The notes beneath the pieces are model-generated. The model saw only the letters and a list, made by a program, of their open reading frames with translations. It made no database searches and was not told the DNA's origin. From Phytopseudomonas dryadis (GTDB lineage: Bacteria; Pseudomonadota; Gammaproteobacteria; Pseudomonadales; Pseudomonadaceae): a DNA stretch of 60,158 bases. Position 1 is the first letter of the stretch, and each line of letters begins with the position of its first letter. The stretch spans positions 1 through 60,158 of the forward strand of contig NZ_QJUM01000035.1 of assembly GCF_004327355.1 (NCBI RefSeq), given 5' to 3'. Below, piece after piece: positions 26,845 to 35,445 of the stretch. The translations under genes were made by a program, and so were the position numbers.

Positions 26845-27747
26845 TCAAGTCAAGGCGCTGTACCGCAGGCTGAAGTCGAGTTGCAGGCTCTGATCCTTGT
26901 GCAGCAGCTCGAGCCCGGGTCTCCCTGGCAGGTGGTGGGCGTTGACCGGGTGGCTGACCGGTTCGAAACAGAAAAATGCCATGTCCTTAGGGCAGAACAG
27001 CAGGTAGAAGTCGCAGCCGCTGGCCTCGATGTCCAGGCGGTAGCCGGCGTCGGCCTGGACGATACTGGCGCGCCCGTCCCAACCGCTGAAGGCGTTGTCG
27101 GTGGCGACGTCCGGCAGGGCGCGTGTCTGGCGCAAGTCCCAGTGTTCCGGCAGTTCGCTCAAGTGGGTGGGCAGGCGATCGTCGTCGCAGTGCCAGACGG
27201 CCTCGGCATGGGCCTGCAGGCGCGTATGGGGCGTGCGCGGAAAATAGGGGTGCAGACCCAGGCCGTGCCAGTTCGCCGACTCGGCCTTGTGGGTGACGCG
27301 CAACTGGATATGCAGGCGACCGTCGTGCAGATGCACACGTTGTTCGGCCTGGTAGGCGAAAGGAACCTGGCTGTCCAGGCGCAACAGGGCTTCGTGCGCC
27401 GAGTGTTCGACCACCTGCCAGGCCTGTTGCCAGGCGCTGCCATGGATCGGCAGGGGCGAGTTGTCGGCATTGGCTTCCAGGGCGAGCCAGCCGTGCGGCG
27501 TGTCGAAGCCACCCTTGGCGATGCGGTTCGACCAGGGCGCCAGGGGGTAGCAGCCCAGCCGCCGCGGCGTTCCCGCCAGCAGGGCGGCCTGGTCGCTGTG
27601 GCGCAGCAAGGGTTGGCCGCTGGCCTTGACTGTCCAGTTGACGATGCTGCCGCCGATTCCGGGAGCCAGGGTGAGGTGCGTCAGACGGTCTTCCAGTTGC
27701 AGGGTGGTGACGGGCATGGGCAGTACCTTGTGCGATCGATCGTTCAT
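26845..27747 (-). CDS. Aldose 1-epimerase family protein
   Basis: The 300-residue protein is a galactose-mutarotase-like beta-sandwich: RLGCYPLAPWSNRI (substrate arginine region), IHGSAWQQ (first catalytic histidine), GLGLHPYF (second histidine) and a C-terminal glutamate in GLELLHKDQ. It interconverts the alpha and beta anomers of a sugar. Because it diverges from the GntR gene of the hexuronate island, a uronic acid is a reasonable substrate, but this is inference. The start at 27747 is preferred because AAGGCG lies nine bases upstream; an ATG three codons earlier is too close to it. Confidence 0.8.
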   Translation of the reverse strand: MNDRSHKVLPMPVTTLQLEDRLTHLTLAPGIGGSIVNWTVKASGQPLLRHSDQAALLAGTPRRLGCYPLAPWSNRIAKGGFDTPHGWLALEANADNSPLPIHGSAWQQAWQVVEHSAHEALLRLDSQVPFAYQAEQRVHLHDGRLHIQLRVTHKAESANWHGLGLHPYFPRTPHTRLQAHAEAVWHCDDDRLPTHLSELPEHWDLRQTRALPDVATDNAFSGWDGRASIVQADAGYRLDIEASGCDFYLLFCPKDMAFFCFEPVSHPVNAHHLPGRPGLELLHKDQSLQLDFSLRYSALT

Positions 27748-27796
27748 TGCGTACATCGCCTTATAGATTTTTTTCCGGACTCACTCTGTGTCCAAT

Positions 27797-27819
27797 GCTT
27801 GCAGCTTGCAGCTTGCAGC
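27797..27819. repeat. Short tandem repeat, GCTTGCA x3
   Basis: Three head-to-tail copies of the heptamer GCTTGCA lie in the 146-base gap between the epimerase and GntR genes. The same word recurs in intergenic hairpins at 47083-47112 and 51211-51276. Confidence 0.6.
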
Positions 27820-27830
27820 TGAAGATGCGT

Positions 27831-27843
27831 GTCATCGTACAAC
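27831..27843 (-). promoter_or_regulatory. Candidate GntR operator A (GTYGTNNNATRAC)
   Basis: The minus strand reads GTTGTACGATGAC, 50 bases before the GntR start and about 85 bases before the epimerase start. It differs from site D at 38732 by one base. The GT...AC half-sites fit a FadR-type GntR protein, so the regulator may control its own gene and the epimerase. Confidence 0.55.
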
Positions 27844-27893
27844 CGCCTGATATATGATGGCGCCTTAGCCGCCAGCCGATAAGACCTGCCGAT

Positions 27894-28649
27894 ATGGATA
27901 ATCAGACCCCCCCGCCACGTGTGCGCCGCAAGCATCGCAGCCTCGCTCAGGAGCTGGTGACGGAGCTTTCCCAGCGCATTCGCGATGGCGTGATCAAGCG
28001 TGGTGAGAAGCTGCCGACCGAATCGGCGATCATGGAAGAGCAGGGTGTCAGCCGCACCGTGGTGCGCGAGGCGTTGTCGCGGCTGCAGGCTTCCGGGCTG
28101 GTGGAGACCCGGCACGGCATCGGCACCTTCGTGCTGGACACGCCGAGCCCCAGCGGTTTTCGTATCGACCCGGCGACCATCGTCACCTTGCGTGAAGTGC
28201 TCGCGGTGCTCGAGTTGCGTATCAGCCTGGAAGTGGAATCGGCCGGTCTGGCCGCCCAGCGGCGCAGCCCCGAGCAGCTGGCGGCGATGCGCCAGGCGCT
28301 GGATGCGCTGAGCGACAGCGCGGCGCATGAGCGTGATGCGGTGGTGTCCGACTTCCAGTTCCACCTGCAGATTGCCGAGGCGACCGGCAATCGCTATTTC
28401 ACCGATATCATGAGCCACCTGGGCACCAGCATCATTCCGCGCACACGCTTGAACTCGGCGCGCATCGCCCATGACGACCATGCCCATTACATGGCGCGCC
28501 TGGAGCGCGAGCACGAGCAGATCTTCGAAGCCATCGCCCGCCAGGATTCCGATGCCGCCCGTGCCGCCATGCGCCTGCACCTGACCAACAGCCGCGAGCG
28601 GCTGCGTCAGGCCCACGAAGCGGCGGAAGTGGTCGCCCAGCAAGCCTGA
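27894..28649 (+). CDS. GntR-family (FadR subfamily) regulator of the hexuronate island
   Basis: The 251-residue protein has an N-terminal winged helix-turn-helix (about residues 15-80; GEKLPTESAIMEEQGVSRTVVREALSRLQASGLVETRHGIGTFV) and a C-terminal all-helical FCD effector domain with the expected metal-ligand pattern (SDFQFHLQIAEATGN and later histidines). FadR-type proteins often sense sugar acids. A shared 13-bp motif appears upstream of this gene and of udh, dctP2 and kdgD, which makes it the likely local repressor responding to a uronate or aldarate. No ligand can be read from sequence. Confidence 0.88.
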   Translation: MDNQTPPPRVRRKHRSLAQELVTELSQRIRDGVIKRGEKLPTESAIMEEQGVSRTVVREALSRLQASGLVETRHGIGTFVLDTPSPSGFRIDPATIVTLREVLAVLELRISLEVESAGLAAQRRSPEQLAAMRQALDALSDSAAHERDAVVSDFQFHLQIAEATGNRYFTDIMSHLGTSIIPRTRLNSARIAHDDHAHYMARLEREHEQIFEAIARQDSDAARAAMRLHLTNSRERLRQAHEAAEVVAQQA

Positions 28650-28730
28650 GCCTTCCAGACCAAGGGGGCCCCTTGGACTCTGTTTACGATCTTGCGGGCC
28701 AGGCTCTTCATTACAACGAGAATCGCCATC

Positions 28731-29363
28731 ATGGAGTTGTACCTCTGGTTGACCTTTTCCCTGGCATACCTCGCCACCACGTTGACACCCGGGCCGAACG
28801 TGCTGCTGATCGTGCGTAACGCCTTGCGTTACGGGCCATATGCCATGGGGCTGACCTTCGTCGGCAACCTTGTCGCGCAACTGCTGGTGATCAGCGGGGT
28901 CGCCTTGGGCGTGGGCGCTATCCTCATTGCCGTGCCCTCGGCCTTTCTGGCCTTGAAGATCGCTGGTGCCGGTTATCTGATATACCTCGGCGTGTGCCAA
29001 CTGTTCTTCCGTGCCCCAGCCACCGGGGCAACGGGCGAGGTGCCGGCGTTTCCGCCGAGCGCGAAATGGAGGATTGGCGCGGAGGCGTTTCTGGTCTCGG
29101 CGAGCAACCCCAAGACGTTGATCTTTCTTTGCGCTTTCTTACCGCAGTTCCTCGATCATGGCCGACCCATTGCAGGGCAGTTTCTGGTGATGTACCTCAC
29201 CATCGCGGCTATCGTGGTCACCGTCCATTCGCTCTACTGTTACACCGCCTACCGATTCAGCAAGCGCCTCAACGCCGCCCACTGGGCGGCGATATTGAAG
29301 CGCATCAGCGGGGCCGTTTTCATTGGCCTGGGCGTGCGGCTTCTCAACACCAAGGCAGTGTGA
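28731..29363 (+). CDS. LysE-family exporter
   Basis: The 210-residue inner-membrane protein has six hydrophobic helices and the family start TLTPGPNVLLIVRNALRYG. LysE/RhtB proteins export amino acids or related metabolites. The substrate is not evident. It starts 81 bases after the GntR gene on the same strand and could be read through from it, but it does not fit the uronate pathway clearly. It is convergent with the EamA gene. The start ATG has only a weak ribosome site. Confidence 0.85.
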   Translation: MELYLWLTFSLAYLATTLTPGPNVLLIVRNALRYGPYAMGLTFVGNLVAQLLVISGVALGVGAILIAVPSAFLALKIAGAGYLIYLGVCQLFFRAPATGATGEVPAFPPSAKWRIGAEAFLVSASNPKTLIFLCAFLPQFLDHGRPIAGQFLVMYLTIAAIVVTVHSLYCYTAYRFSKRLNAAHWAAILKRISGAVFIGLGVRLLNTKAV

Positions 29364-29423
29364 GCCGAGGTGGCGAACCTCTGATGCCGAAGAGCCGACG
29401 TGCAGCAGCCATTGGGCGGGTTC

Positions 29424-30335
29424 TCAGGCGTCCTTGCGATAGGTCAGCAAGACGATGCCGGCGAGCACGATGGCGCCGCCGAGCATCTGCATGCCGCTGA
29501 GTAGCTGATCCAGCAGCAGCCAGCCGAACAGCAGCGTGGCGATGGGCTCCATGTTCATCACCGGGGCGTTCCTGGCCATGTTCAGGCGCGGCAGCGTGAC
29601 GAACAGCAGGCAGAAGGCGACGCCATAGAGCAGCACCAGCGCGCCCAGGGCCAGCCAGCCGCTGTCGTTGCCCGGCGGGTTCATGCCGCCGGGGATCAGG
29701 TCGGCGCTGCCGGCGATGGCCATGCTGGCGAAGACGATCATCAGGGTCAGCATGCTGCGCACCGAACCGCGCAGGTTCGACAGTTTGTGATCGGTGATCC
29801 ACAGGGCGCAGGCGAACACGCAGGCGGCGAGCAGCGACACGCTCACGCCGATCAGCCACTGCGGGCCGGCGGCTTCGCTCGATCCCAGGCGTGCCGGCAG
29901 GTCGAGGGCGAACACCAGGCCGAGCAGAATCAGCCCCATCAGCATCAGCGTGCGCCGGGATGGCGCCGAGCCGCCCAGGGCCCAGGTCAGCAGGGCGAGG
30001 ATGATCGGGAAGGTGTTGCCGATCAGCAATGCCAGGGCCACGGGAATGCGTGCCACCGCCGAGTACAGGCAGATGCTCTGGGTGGCGATGAGCAGGCCCA
30101 GCAGCAGTTGCCAGCGCCAGCCACCGCTGGGCATCCGCAGCGGCTGGCGCTGCCACAGCACGATACCCAGCAGTACCAGCATGGTCACGCCCGAGCGGCA
30201 GAGGATGGCCAGCAGCAGGCCGGTGTCGTTGTCGAAGGCGATGCGCGCGGCGATATGGTTGCCGGCGAAGGAGCAGGCCAGCAGGGCGAGCAGCAGCACG
30301 GCGATATGGCGGGGGAACAGGGCAGGCGAAGACAT
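29424..30335 (-). CDS. EamA/DMT-family transporter
   Basis: The 303-residue protein has ten hydrophobic helices in two EamA repeats (each about 140 residues; SFAGNHIAARIAF and SLLAACVFACALWITDHKL start them). Drug/metabolite transporters of this type usually export small metabolites; substrate unknown. The frame runs open far upstream into dctM antisense to a different frame, but protein-like sequence begins at 30335. The dctM terminator separates it from the TRAP operon. Confidence 0.85.
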   Translation of the reverse strand: MSSPALFPRHIAVLLLALLACSFAGNHIAARIAFDNDTGLLLAILCRSGVTMLVLLGIVLWQRQPLRMPSGGWRWQLLLGLLIATQSICLYSAVARIPVALALLIGNTFPIILALLTWALGGSAPSRRTLMLMGLILLGLVFALDLPARLGSSEAAGPQWLIGVSVSLLAACVFACALWITDHKLSNLRGSVRSMLTLMIVFASMAIAGSADLIPGGMNPPGNDSGWLALGALVLLYGVAFCLLFVTLPRLNMARNAPVMNMEPIATLLFGWLLLDQLLSGMQMLGGAIVLAGIVLLTYRKDA

Positions 30336-30402
30336 GGCGGCAATTTCCGTATTGTTGAGCCGTGCGCGAGGCCGACGGTCAGGTGGCCGTTCTGGTCGCG
30401 CT

Positions 30403-30440
30403 AAAAAAACGGCGGGTCGCGTTGTGCACGCGACCCGCCG
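30403..30440 (-). terminator. Rho-independent terminator after dctM
   Basis: On the minus strand CGGCGGGTCGCGTG and its complement CGCGACCCGCCG form a strong stem followed by seven T residues. It begins 15 bases after the dctM stop and closes the udh-uxuL-dctPQM transcript. Confidence 0.9.
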
Positions 30441-30454
30441 CGGGTGTAGCCGTA

Positions 30455-31735
30455 TCAGAGGACGACGCTGGGCAGCCAGAGCGAGATCGCCGGGATGTAG
30501 GTCACGGCCATCAGCACCATGAACAGGGCGACGTAGAACGGCAGCAGCGCCTTGACGGTGGCTTCGATGGTCACCTTGCCGATCGCCGCGCCGACGAACA
30601 GCACCGCGCCCACCGGTGGCGTGATCAGGCCGATGCCCAGGTTGACCAGCATGATCATGCCGAAGTGCACCGGGTCGACTCCGATGGAGGTGACCACCGG
30701 CAGCAGGATGGGGGTGAGGATCAGGATCAGCGGCGCCATGTCCATCACCGTGCCCAGGGCCAGCAGCATGAAGTTGACGCACATCAGGATCACGTAGCGA
30801 TTGTCCGAGATGGTCATGAACGCGGTGGTGATCTTCGACGGAATCTGCATCAGGGTCATGATGTAGCCGAAGCTGGCGGCGAAGGCGATCAGGATCATCA
30901 CGATGGAGATGGTGCGCACCGTGCGGTGCATCAGCTTGGGCAGGTCGCGCCACTTGTAGTCGCGGTAGATGAACATGGTGACGAAGAACGCCCACAGCAC
31001 CGCGATGGCCGCCGATTCGGTGGCGGTGAAGACGCCGGAGATGATGCCGCCGAGGATGATCACCATGGTGAACAGGCCCCAGATGGCGTCCACGCAGATC
31101 TTCAGCGCTTGCCTGAGCGGGATGACCTCGCCCTTGGGATAGTTGCGCTTCTTCGCGAAGTACATGCACATGCCCATCATCACGGCGCTGAGCAACAGCC
31201 CCGGGCCGATGCCGGCGATGAACAGCGAGGCGATGGACACGGTGCCGCCGGCGGCCAGCGAGTAGATCACCGAGTTGTGGCTCGGCGGGGTCAGCAGCGC
31301 CTGTACCGAGCCACTGACCGTGACGGCGGTGGAATACTCGCGCGGATAGCCGTTCTTTTCCATTTCCGGGATCAGCACCGAGCCCACCGAGGCGGTGTCG
31401 GCCAGGGACGAGCCGGAGATGGCGCCGAAGAAGGTCGAGGCCATGATGTTGACCAGCGACAGGCCGCCGCGCACGAAGCCCACCAGCACCCCGGCGAAGG
31501 CCACCAGGCGGCGGGACATGCCGCCCTCGGCCATGATCGCGCCGGCGAGCACGAAGAACGGAATGGCCAGCAGGGAGAACTTGCTGACGCCGCCGGTGAC
31601 GGAAATCATCACCGCGTGCAAGGGCATGTCGATCCACCAGGCGCCGATCAGCGCGGCGAGGCCCAGGGCATAGGCTACCGGCATGCGCAGCAGAATCAGC
31701 AGTACGAAGCTGCCAAGCAGGATGAGCGCGTCCAT
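30455..31735 (-). CDS. dctM: TRAP transporter large permease DctM
   Basis: The 426-residue, 12-helix inner-membrane protein is the ion-coupled translocation subunit of a tripartite TRAP transporter. Typical stretches include IPFFVLAGAIMAEGGMSRRL, GSSLADTASVGSVLIPEM and PPSHNSVIYSLAAGG. The gene abuts dctQ without a gap. With dctP and udh in the same transcript, the likely cargo is glucuronate or galacturonate. Confidence 0.93.
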   Translation of the reverse strand: MDALILLGSFVLLILLRMPVAYALGLAALIGAWWIDMPLHAVMISVTGGVSKFSLLAIPFFVLAGAIMAEGGMSRRLVAFAGVLVGFVRGGLSLVNIMASTFFGAISGSSLADTASVGSVLIPEMEKNGYPREYSTAVTVSGSVQALLTPPSHNSVIYSLAAGGTVSIASLFIAGIGPGLLLSAVMMGMCMYFAKKRNYPKGEVIPLRQALKICVDAIWGLFTMVIILGGIISGVFTATESAAIAVLWAFFVTMFIYRDYKWRDLPKLMHRTVRTISIVMILIAFAASFGYIMTLMQIPSKITTAFMTISDNRYVILMCVNFMLLALGTVMDMAPLILILTPILLPVVTSIGVDPVHFGMIMLVNLGIGLITPPVGAVLFVGAAIGKVTIEATVKALLPFYVALFMVLMAVTYIPAISLWLPSVVL

Positions 31736-32263
31736 TTACACGGCCTCCTTGCTGTCTTCGGTCTGTTCGTAGTTGGTCACCCGGCGATGGCTCTGATCGC
31801 CGAACAGCAGCCTTTCGAGGATAAAGATCAGGGTCACGAAGCCACCGATGGGAATGGGGGAGTAGGCGAGGCCTACACGCAGCGAGGTCAGCGTGCTGAG
31901 GTACTGGTTCCAGGTGGCCATGCACAGCTTGACGCCCCAGATGAGCATGAACAGGCAGACGGCGGCCATGAGCAGTTCCACCAGCAGGGTGATCGCGCCG
32001 TGCCAGGCCTTGGGCAGGCGATCGGTCAGGGAGGTCACGGCCATGTGCGCGCCTGCGCGGTAACTGGCCGCGGCGCCGACGAAGGTGAACAGGGTCATCA
32101 GCAGAATGGCCACCGGCTCGGGCCAGCCGGAGCCACTGCCGAGTACGTAGCGGGCGAAGATGCCCCAGGGGATGATCAGGGCCATGACCACGATGGACAG
32201 CCCGGCTATCCAGATACAGGTCATGTACAGAGCGTCGGAGGCACGCAAGAAGATGTTCTTCAT
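31736..32263 (-). CDS. dctQ: TRAP transporter small permease DctQ
   Basis: The 175-residue protein has four membrane helices with the DctQ-type WPEPVAILLMTLFTFVGAAASYRAGAHMAV region. It pairs with DctM to form the membrane complex that receives ligand from DctP. The ATG at 32263 gives MKNIFLRASDALY, a normal amino end; a further 15 codons upstream are unlikely. It lies 62 bases after dctP. Confidence 0.9.
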   Translation of the reverse strand: MKNIFLRASDALYMTCIWIAGLSIVVMALIIPWGIFARYVLGSGSGWPEPVAILLMTLFTFVGAAASYRAGAHMAVTSLTDRLPKAWHGAITLLVELLMAAVCLFMLIWGVKLCMATWNQYLSTLTSLRVGLAYSPIPIGGFVTLIFILERLLFGDQSHRRVTNYEQTEDSKEAV

Positions 32264-32325
32264 AGACTTCACCACAGCGTGACGGCGCGGGACGCGCCGC
32301 CACGGCATTCGTCGGAGTGATCGGA

Positions 32326-33300
32326 TTACTTGACGGCTTCGATGCGCTGGATCAGCTCGGCGTAAGGCGCGCCGTACTTCTCGCGAACCGGAGCGGTGGC
32401 GTCATAGAAGGGCTTGGTGTCGACCTCGATGAACTCCACCCCCGCGGCCTTCAGCTTCTCGACGCTGGCGGCGCTCTTCTCGTCCCACAACTGGCGCTCT
32501 TCGAGTTGTGCTTCCTTGGCGAACTTCTTCACCAGCTCCTGCTGTTCGGGCGTCAGTTGTTCCCAGGTGGTCTTGGACATCATCAGCGGTTCCGGCAGGA
32601 TCAGGTGATGGGTCTGGGTGTAGTACTTGGCGGATTGATAATGGTTGTGCTCGAGCAGGGTCGGCGGGTTGTTCTCGGCGCCGTCGACCACGCCGGTCTG
32701 CAGGGCGCTGAAGATCTCGCCGGTATCCATGGCGATGCCGTTGGCGCCCATGGCGTTGAGGGTATCGATGAACAGCGGGTTGCCCATCACGCGGATCTTC
32801 ATGCCCTTGAGGTCTTCGATCCTGCGTACCGGTTTCTTGGTGTAGATGCTGCGGCTGCCGCCGTCCATCCAGGCCAGGCCGACCATGTTGAATTCGGAGT
32901 CGGTGATCTTGTCGAGGATCTCCTGGCCGATTTCGCCGTCGATGACCTTGCGCATGTGCTCGACGTCGCGGAACACGAACGGCATGTTGAACACGTTGGT
33001 GTCCGGCACCACCGGGCCCACCGAGCCGAGGCTGACGCGGGTCAGTTGCACGGCGCCGATCTGGGTCTGCTCGATCACTTCCTTCTCCGAACCCAGTACG
33101 CCGCCGGAGAACATGCGGTAGGTGATTTCGCCGTTGGTGGCCTCCTCGAGTTTCTTGCCGAGGTTTTCCATGGCGACCACGGTCGGGTAGCCCGCCGGGT
33201 GGATTTCCGCGATCTTCAGGGTGGTGGCGGCCTGGGCCAGGCCCGCCAGGCAGAACGCCACGGGAAGCGCGGCGATGAGCAACTTGCGTTTGAAATTCAT
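32326..33300 (-). CDS. dctP: TRAP substrate-binding protein DctP (uronate-type), copy 1
   Basis: The 324-residue periplasmic protein has a cleavable signal peptide (MNFKRKLLIAALPVAFCLAGLAQA) and the DctP fold. The carboxylate-binding arginine lies in LKGMKIRVMGNPLF, with the typical GAENNPPTLL hinge after it. TRAP SBPs of this subgroup bind hexuronates. It is about two thirds identical to the second binding protein at 37329. Its leader carries an AACAACAA Crc/Hfq motif 15 bases before the ATG. Confidence 0.92.
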   Translation of the reverse strand: MNFKRKLLIAALPVAFCLAGLAQAATTLKIAEIHPAGYPTVVAMENLGKKLEEATNGEITYRMFSGGVLGSEKEVIEQTQIGAVQLTRVSLGSVGPVVPDTNVFNMPFVFRDVEHMRKVIDGEIGQEILDKITDSEFNMVGLAWMDGGSRSIYTKKPVRRIEDLKGMKIRVMGNPLFIDTLNAMGANGIAMDTGEIFSALQTGVVDGAENNPPTLLEHNHYQSAKYYTQTHHLILPEPLMMSKTTWEQLTPEQQELVKKFAKEAQLEERQLWDEKSAASVEKLKAAGVEFIEVDTKPFYDATAPVREKYGAPYAELIQRIEAVK

Positions 33301-33314
33301 GGTGAATCTCCATC

Positions 33315-33322
33315 TTGTTGTT
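33315..33322 (-). promoter_or_regulatory. Hfq/Crc AANAANAA motif in dctP leader
   Basis: The minus strand reads AACAACAA, 15 bases before the dctP start and overlapping the ribosome-loading zone. Hfq-Crc binds such A-rich motifs and blocks translation of catabolic genes when preferred carbon sources are present. Confidence 0.55.
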
Positions 33323-33386
33323 GTAAGTGCGTGCAGCGTTGCAAGAAACCGGAGCGATGGCCGATCAGGCCGGTCTCCGGGTGGGG

Positions 33387-34274
33387 TCAGAAAGCGAAAG
33401 GCGTTTCCTCCAGGCCGGTGACGCCGCTCTGCAGGGCGAACACGCCACCGGCCAGGGGCTGGTCGTGCACATCGCCGCCAGGACGAATCGAGGTGACGAA
33501 CAGGGTGTCGAGGTTGCGCCCGCCGAAGGCGCACATGGTCGGTTTCTTCACCGGTACGGCGAGGGAGCGATCGAGGCGGCCGGCGGGGGTGAAGCGATGG
33601 ATCAGGCCGGCGTCATTGGCGCAGATCCAGTAACAGCCATCGGCGTCCACGGCGGCGCCATCCGGGCGGCCCGGGTAATCGTTCATGTCGACGAACAGGC
33701 GGCGGTTGTGCGGCATGCCGCTGTCGATGTCGTAATCGAAAGCCCAGATGGCCTGTACCGAGGGGTGCGAGTCGGAGAGATACAGGGTGCGGCCATCGGG
33801 GCTGAAGGCCAGGCCATTGGGCACGATGAAGTCATCCAGCAGCGCCGGCAGAGTGCTCTGACCCGCGCCGCTGTAACGGTACATGGCGCCGACGTTGGCC
33901 CCCGCGGCCATGTCCATCAGCATGCTGCCCGCCCAGAAGCGGCCCTGACGATCACAGCGGCCGTCGTTGAAACGCATGTTGTCGCGCGCATGGGCCACGC
34001 CGACCAGGCGTTCGCCGGCCAGCCTGCCGTCGCTGCCGGCCGTGAGTCGGAACAGGCCACTCTGCATGCCGGCGATCCAGCGACCGTCGGCCGTGCGGGC
34101 GATGCAGGCGAGCATTTCATCGGCTTCCCAGCTCTGTGCGCTGGCGTCGGCCAGGCTCCAGCGGTGCAGGCGCCGGGCCGGGATATCGACCCAGTACAGG
34201 GCCTGTTCCTGGGCACTCCACACCGGGCTTTCGCCCGTGGCGTTGCGTGCGTCGAGAATCAGTTCGGCGTGCAT
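33387..34274 (-). CDS. uxuL: SMP-30/gluconolactonase-type aldarolactonase (UxuL-like)
   Basis: The 295-residue protein is a six-bladed beta-propeller lactonase with the metal ligands of the SMP-30 family: Glu15 (GESPVW), Asn103 (FNDGRCD), Asn153 (VPNGLAF) and Asp205 (RPDGAAVD). Uronate dehydrogenase makes a 1,5-aldarolactone, and this enzyme would hydrolyse it to galactarate or glucarate, the role proposed for UxuL. The symbol is by context and family, not by direct comparison. It lies between udh and dctP in one minus-strand operon. Confidence 0.8.
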   Translation of the reverse strand: MHAELILDARNATGESPVWSAQEQALYWVDIPARRLHRWSLADASAQSWEADEMLACIARTADGRWIAGMQSGLFRLTAGSDGRLAGERLVGVAHARDNMRFNDGRCDRQGRFWAGSMLMDMAAGANVGAMYRYSGAGQSTLPALLDDFIVPNGLAFSPDGRTLYLSDSHPSVQAIWAFDYDIDSGMPHNRRLFVDMNDYPGRPDGAAVDADGCYWICANDAGLIHRFTPAGRLDRSLAVPVKKPTMCAFGGRNLDTLFVTSIRPGGDVHDQPLAGGVFALQSGVTGLEETPFAF

Positions 34275-34291
34275 GGCATATCCGTTCTACG

Positions 34292-34302
34292 TTGTTGTTC
34301 TT
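34292..34302 (-). promoter_or_regulatory. Hfq/Crc motif in uxuL leader
   Basis: The minus strand reads AAGAACAACAA, containing two overlapping AANAANAA words, 18-28 bases before the uxuL start. This marks the gene for likely catabolite repression. Confidence 0.5.
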
Positions 34303-34326
34303 GTCGGGCGTGCGCGTCGCGTCGGC

Positions 34327-35154
34327 TCAGTCGTCGCCGAACGGGCCGCAAGCGACGAAGGCGCCTCCCTGGTAGATCGCTGCCGGATCGTCGGCGGCCG
34401 GCAGCGGCTGCGCTTCGATCTTGTCGCGGAACACTTCGGAGCTGTCCTTCGGCTGGAAGCCCAGGTGCGCTGCCAGGTGGTTGTCCCACCACAGTTCCTT
34501 GTTCGCCGAGGCGCCGTAGACCACGGTGTGGCCCACGTTCGGCGTGGTCAGGGAGCGCTCGATGAGCTGGGTCAGGTCATCGAAGCTCAGCCAGGTGCTC
34601 ATCATGCGGCGATTCTGCGGCTCGGGGAACGAGGAGCCGATACGGATGCTGACCGTCTCGATGCCGTAGCGGTCGAAGTAGAAGCTGGCCATGTCTTCGC
34701 CGTAGGACTTGGACAGGCCGTAGTAGCTGTCCGGGCGGCGTCCGGCCTGCGCGTCGAGGGTTTCGCTCTGCTTGTAGAAGCCGATGACATGGTTGGAACT
34801 GGCGAAGACGATGCGCCTGACGCCATGTCGACGCGCCGCTTCGTAGATGTGGAACACGCCGCAGATGTTGGCGCCGAGGATTTCCTCGAAAGGGCGCTCC
34901 ACCGAGACGCCACCGAAATGCACGATGGCGTCCACGCCCGCGACGAGCTGGTGCACGGCCTGCTTGTCGGCCAGGTCGCAGACCCGCACTTCGAGAGCGT
35001 CGCTGGTGGCGGGCGCCATGTCGGCGATGTCCGAGATGCGAAGAATCGTGGCCAGGGGCTGCAGGCGTTCGCGCAGTACCTTGCCCAGTCCGCCTGCCGC
35101 ACCGGTGAGCAGCAGGCGATGGAAGGGTGGTTGGGCGTGGGAAGTCGTCGTCAT
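34327..35154 (-). CDS. udh: Uronate dehydrogenase (NAD-dependent)
   Basis: Udh oxidises D-galacturonate and D-glucuronate at C1 to the corresponding aldaro-1,5-lactones, starting the oxidative route. The 275-residue length equals that of the P. syringae and A. tumefaciens enzymes. It has the SDR glycine motif LTGAAGGLGKVL (about residues 16-27), HFGGVSVERPFEEIL, the catalytic YGLSK pair (Tyr145, Lys149) and IRIGSSFPEPQNRRMM near the substrate arginine. It is the first gene of the udh-uxuL-dctPQM transcript, with a Crc motif and a GntR-type operator upstream. Confidence 0.93.
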   Translation of the reverse strand: MTTTSHAQPPFHRLLLTGAAGGLGKVLRERLQPLATILRISDIADMAPATSDALEVRVCDLADKQAVHQLVAGVDAIVHFGGVSVERPFEEILGANICGVFHIYEAARRHGVRRIVFASSNHVIGFYKQSETLDAQAGRRPDSYYGLSKSYGEDMASFYFDRYGIETVSIRIGSSFPEPQNRRMMSTWLSFDDLTQLIERSLTTPNVGHTVVYGASANKELWWDNHLAAHLGFQPKDSSEVFRDKIEAQPLPAADDPAAIYQGGAFVACGPFGDD

Positions 35155-35173
35155 GGCTGGGCTGATTCTCTGG

Positions 35174-35184
35174 TTGTTATTATT
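35174..35184 (-). promoter_or_regulatory. Hfq/Crc motif in udh leader
   Basis: The minus strand reads AATAATAACAA, 20-30 bases before the udh start. It fits two overlapping AANAANAA words. Confidence 0.5.
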
Positions 35185-35192
35185 GAGAGATG

Positions 35193-35212
35193 GTCATCTG
35201 TTGTCGTATGAC
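35193..35212 (+). promoter_or_regulatory. Candidate GntR operator B, extended 20-bp form
   Basis: GTCATCTGTTGTCGTATGAC lies about 40 bases upstream of the udh start. It matches site C (38584-38603) at 18 of 20 positions. The right 13 bases fit GTYGTNNNATRAC, and the outer GTCAT/ATGAC arms form their own dyad. It is well placed to repress the udh operon promoter. Confidence 0.65.
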
Positions 35213-35380
35213 TTGGGCAAATTATCGACATCTCCCGATTCCTTGTCAATGCGCCGGGAAATCGGCCATATCCCCTCGTCATCGCGGTTCAATCGGCTGA
35301 ACCACACGGGATAGAAGGGCGAACCCTCAGGTTTCGTGGCGCTCGACGGCAGCGGAAATACGCTGAAATCTAAAGGCTAC

Positions 35381-35393
35381 GTTGTCCGACAAC
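35381..35393. promoter_or_regulatory. Perfect palindrome GTTGTCCGACAAC
   Basis: This 13-base perfect dyad has the GTTGT half-site of operators A, B and D on both arms. It lies in the 291-base gap between the hydroxyacid dehydrogenase gene and udh, about 227 bases before udh. It may be an auxiliary site for the same regulator. Confidence 0.4.
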
Positions 35394-35445
35394 AGCGTGT
35401 GGCTGGCCGCATTCACCTCCTGGCGCCTTGCACGACGCTCGACGC

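Noticed and set aside
27797..27819. The GCTTGCA triplicate as a CRISPR-like array
   Set aside because: The repeats are seven bases and contiguous without spacers. The same words occur in ordinary hairpin repeats.
30336..32303. Upstream part of a 959-codon minus-strand frame continuous with the EamA gene
   Set aside because: It overlaps dctM and dctQ in another frame on the same strand. Protein-like sequence begins only at 30335, and a terminator lies between.
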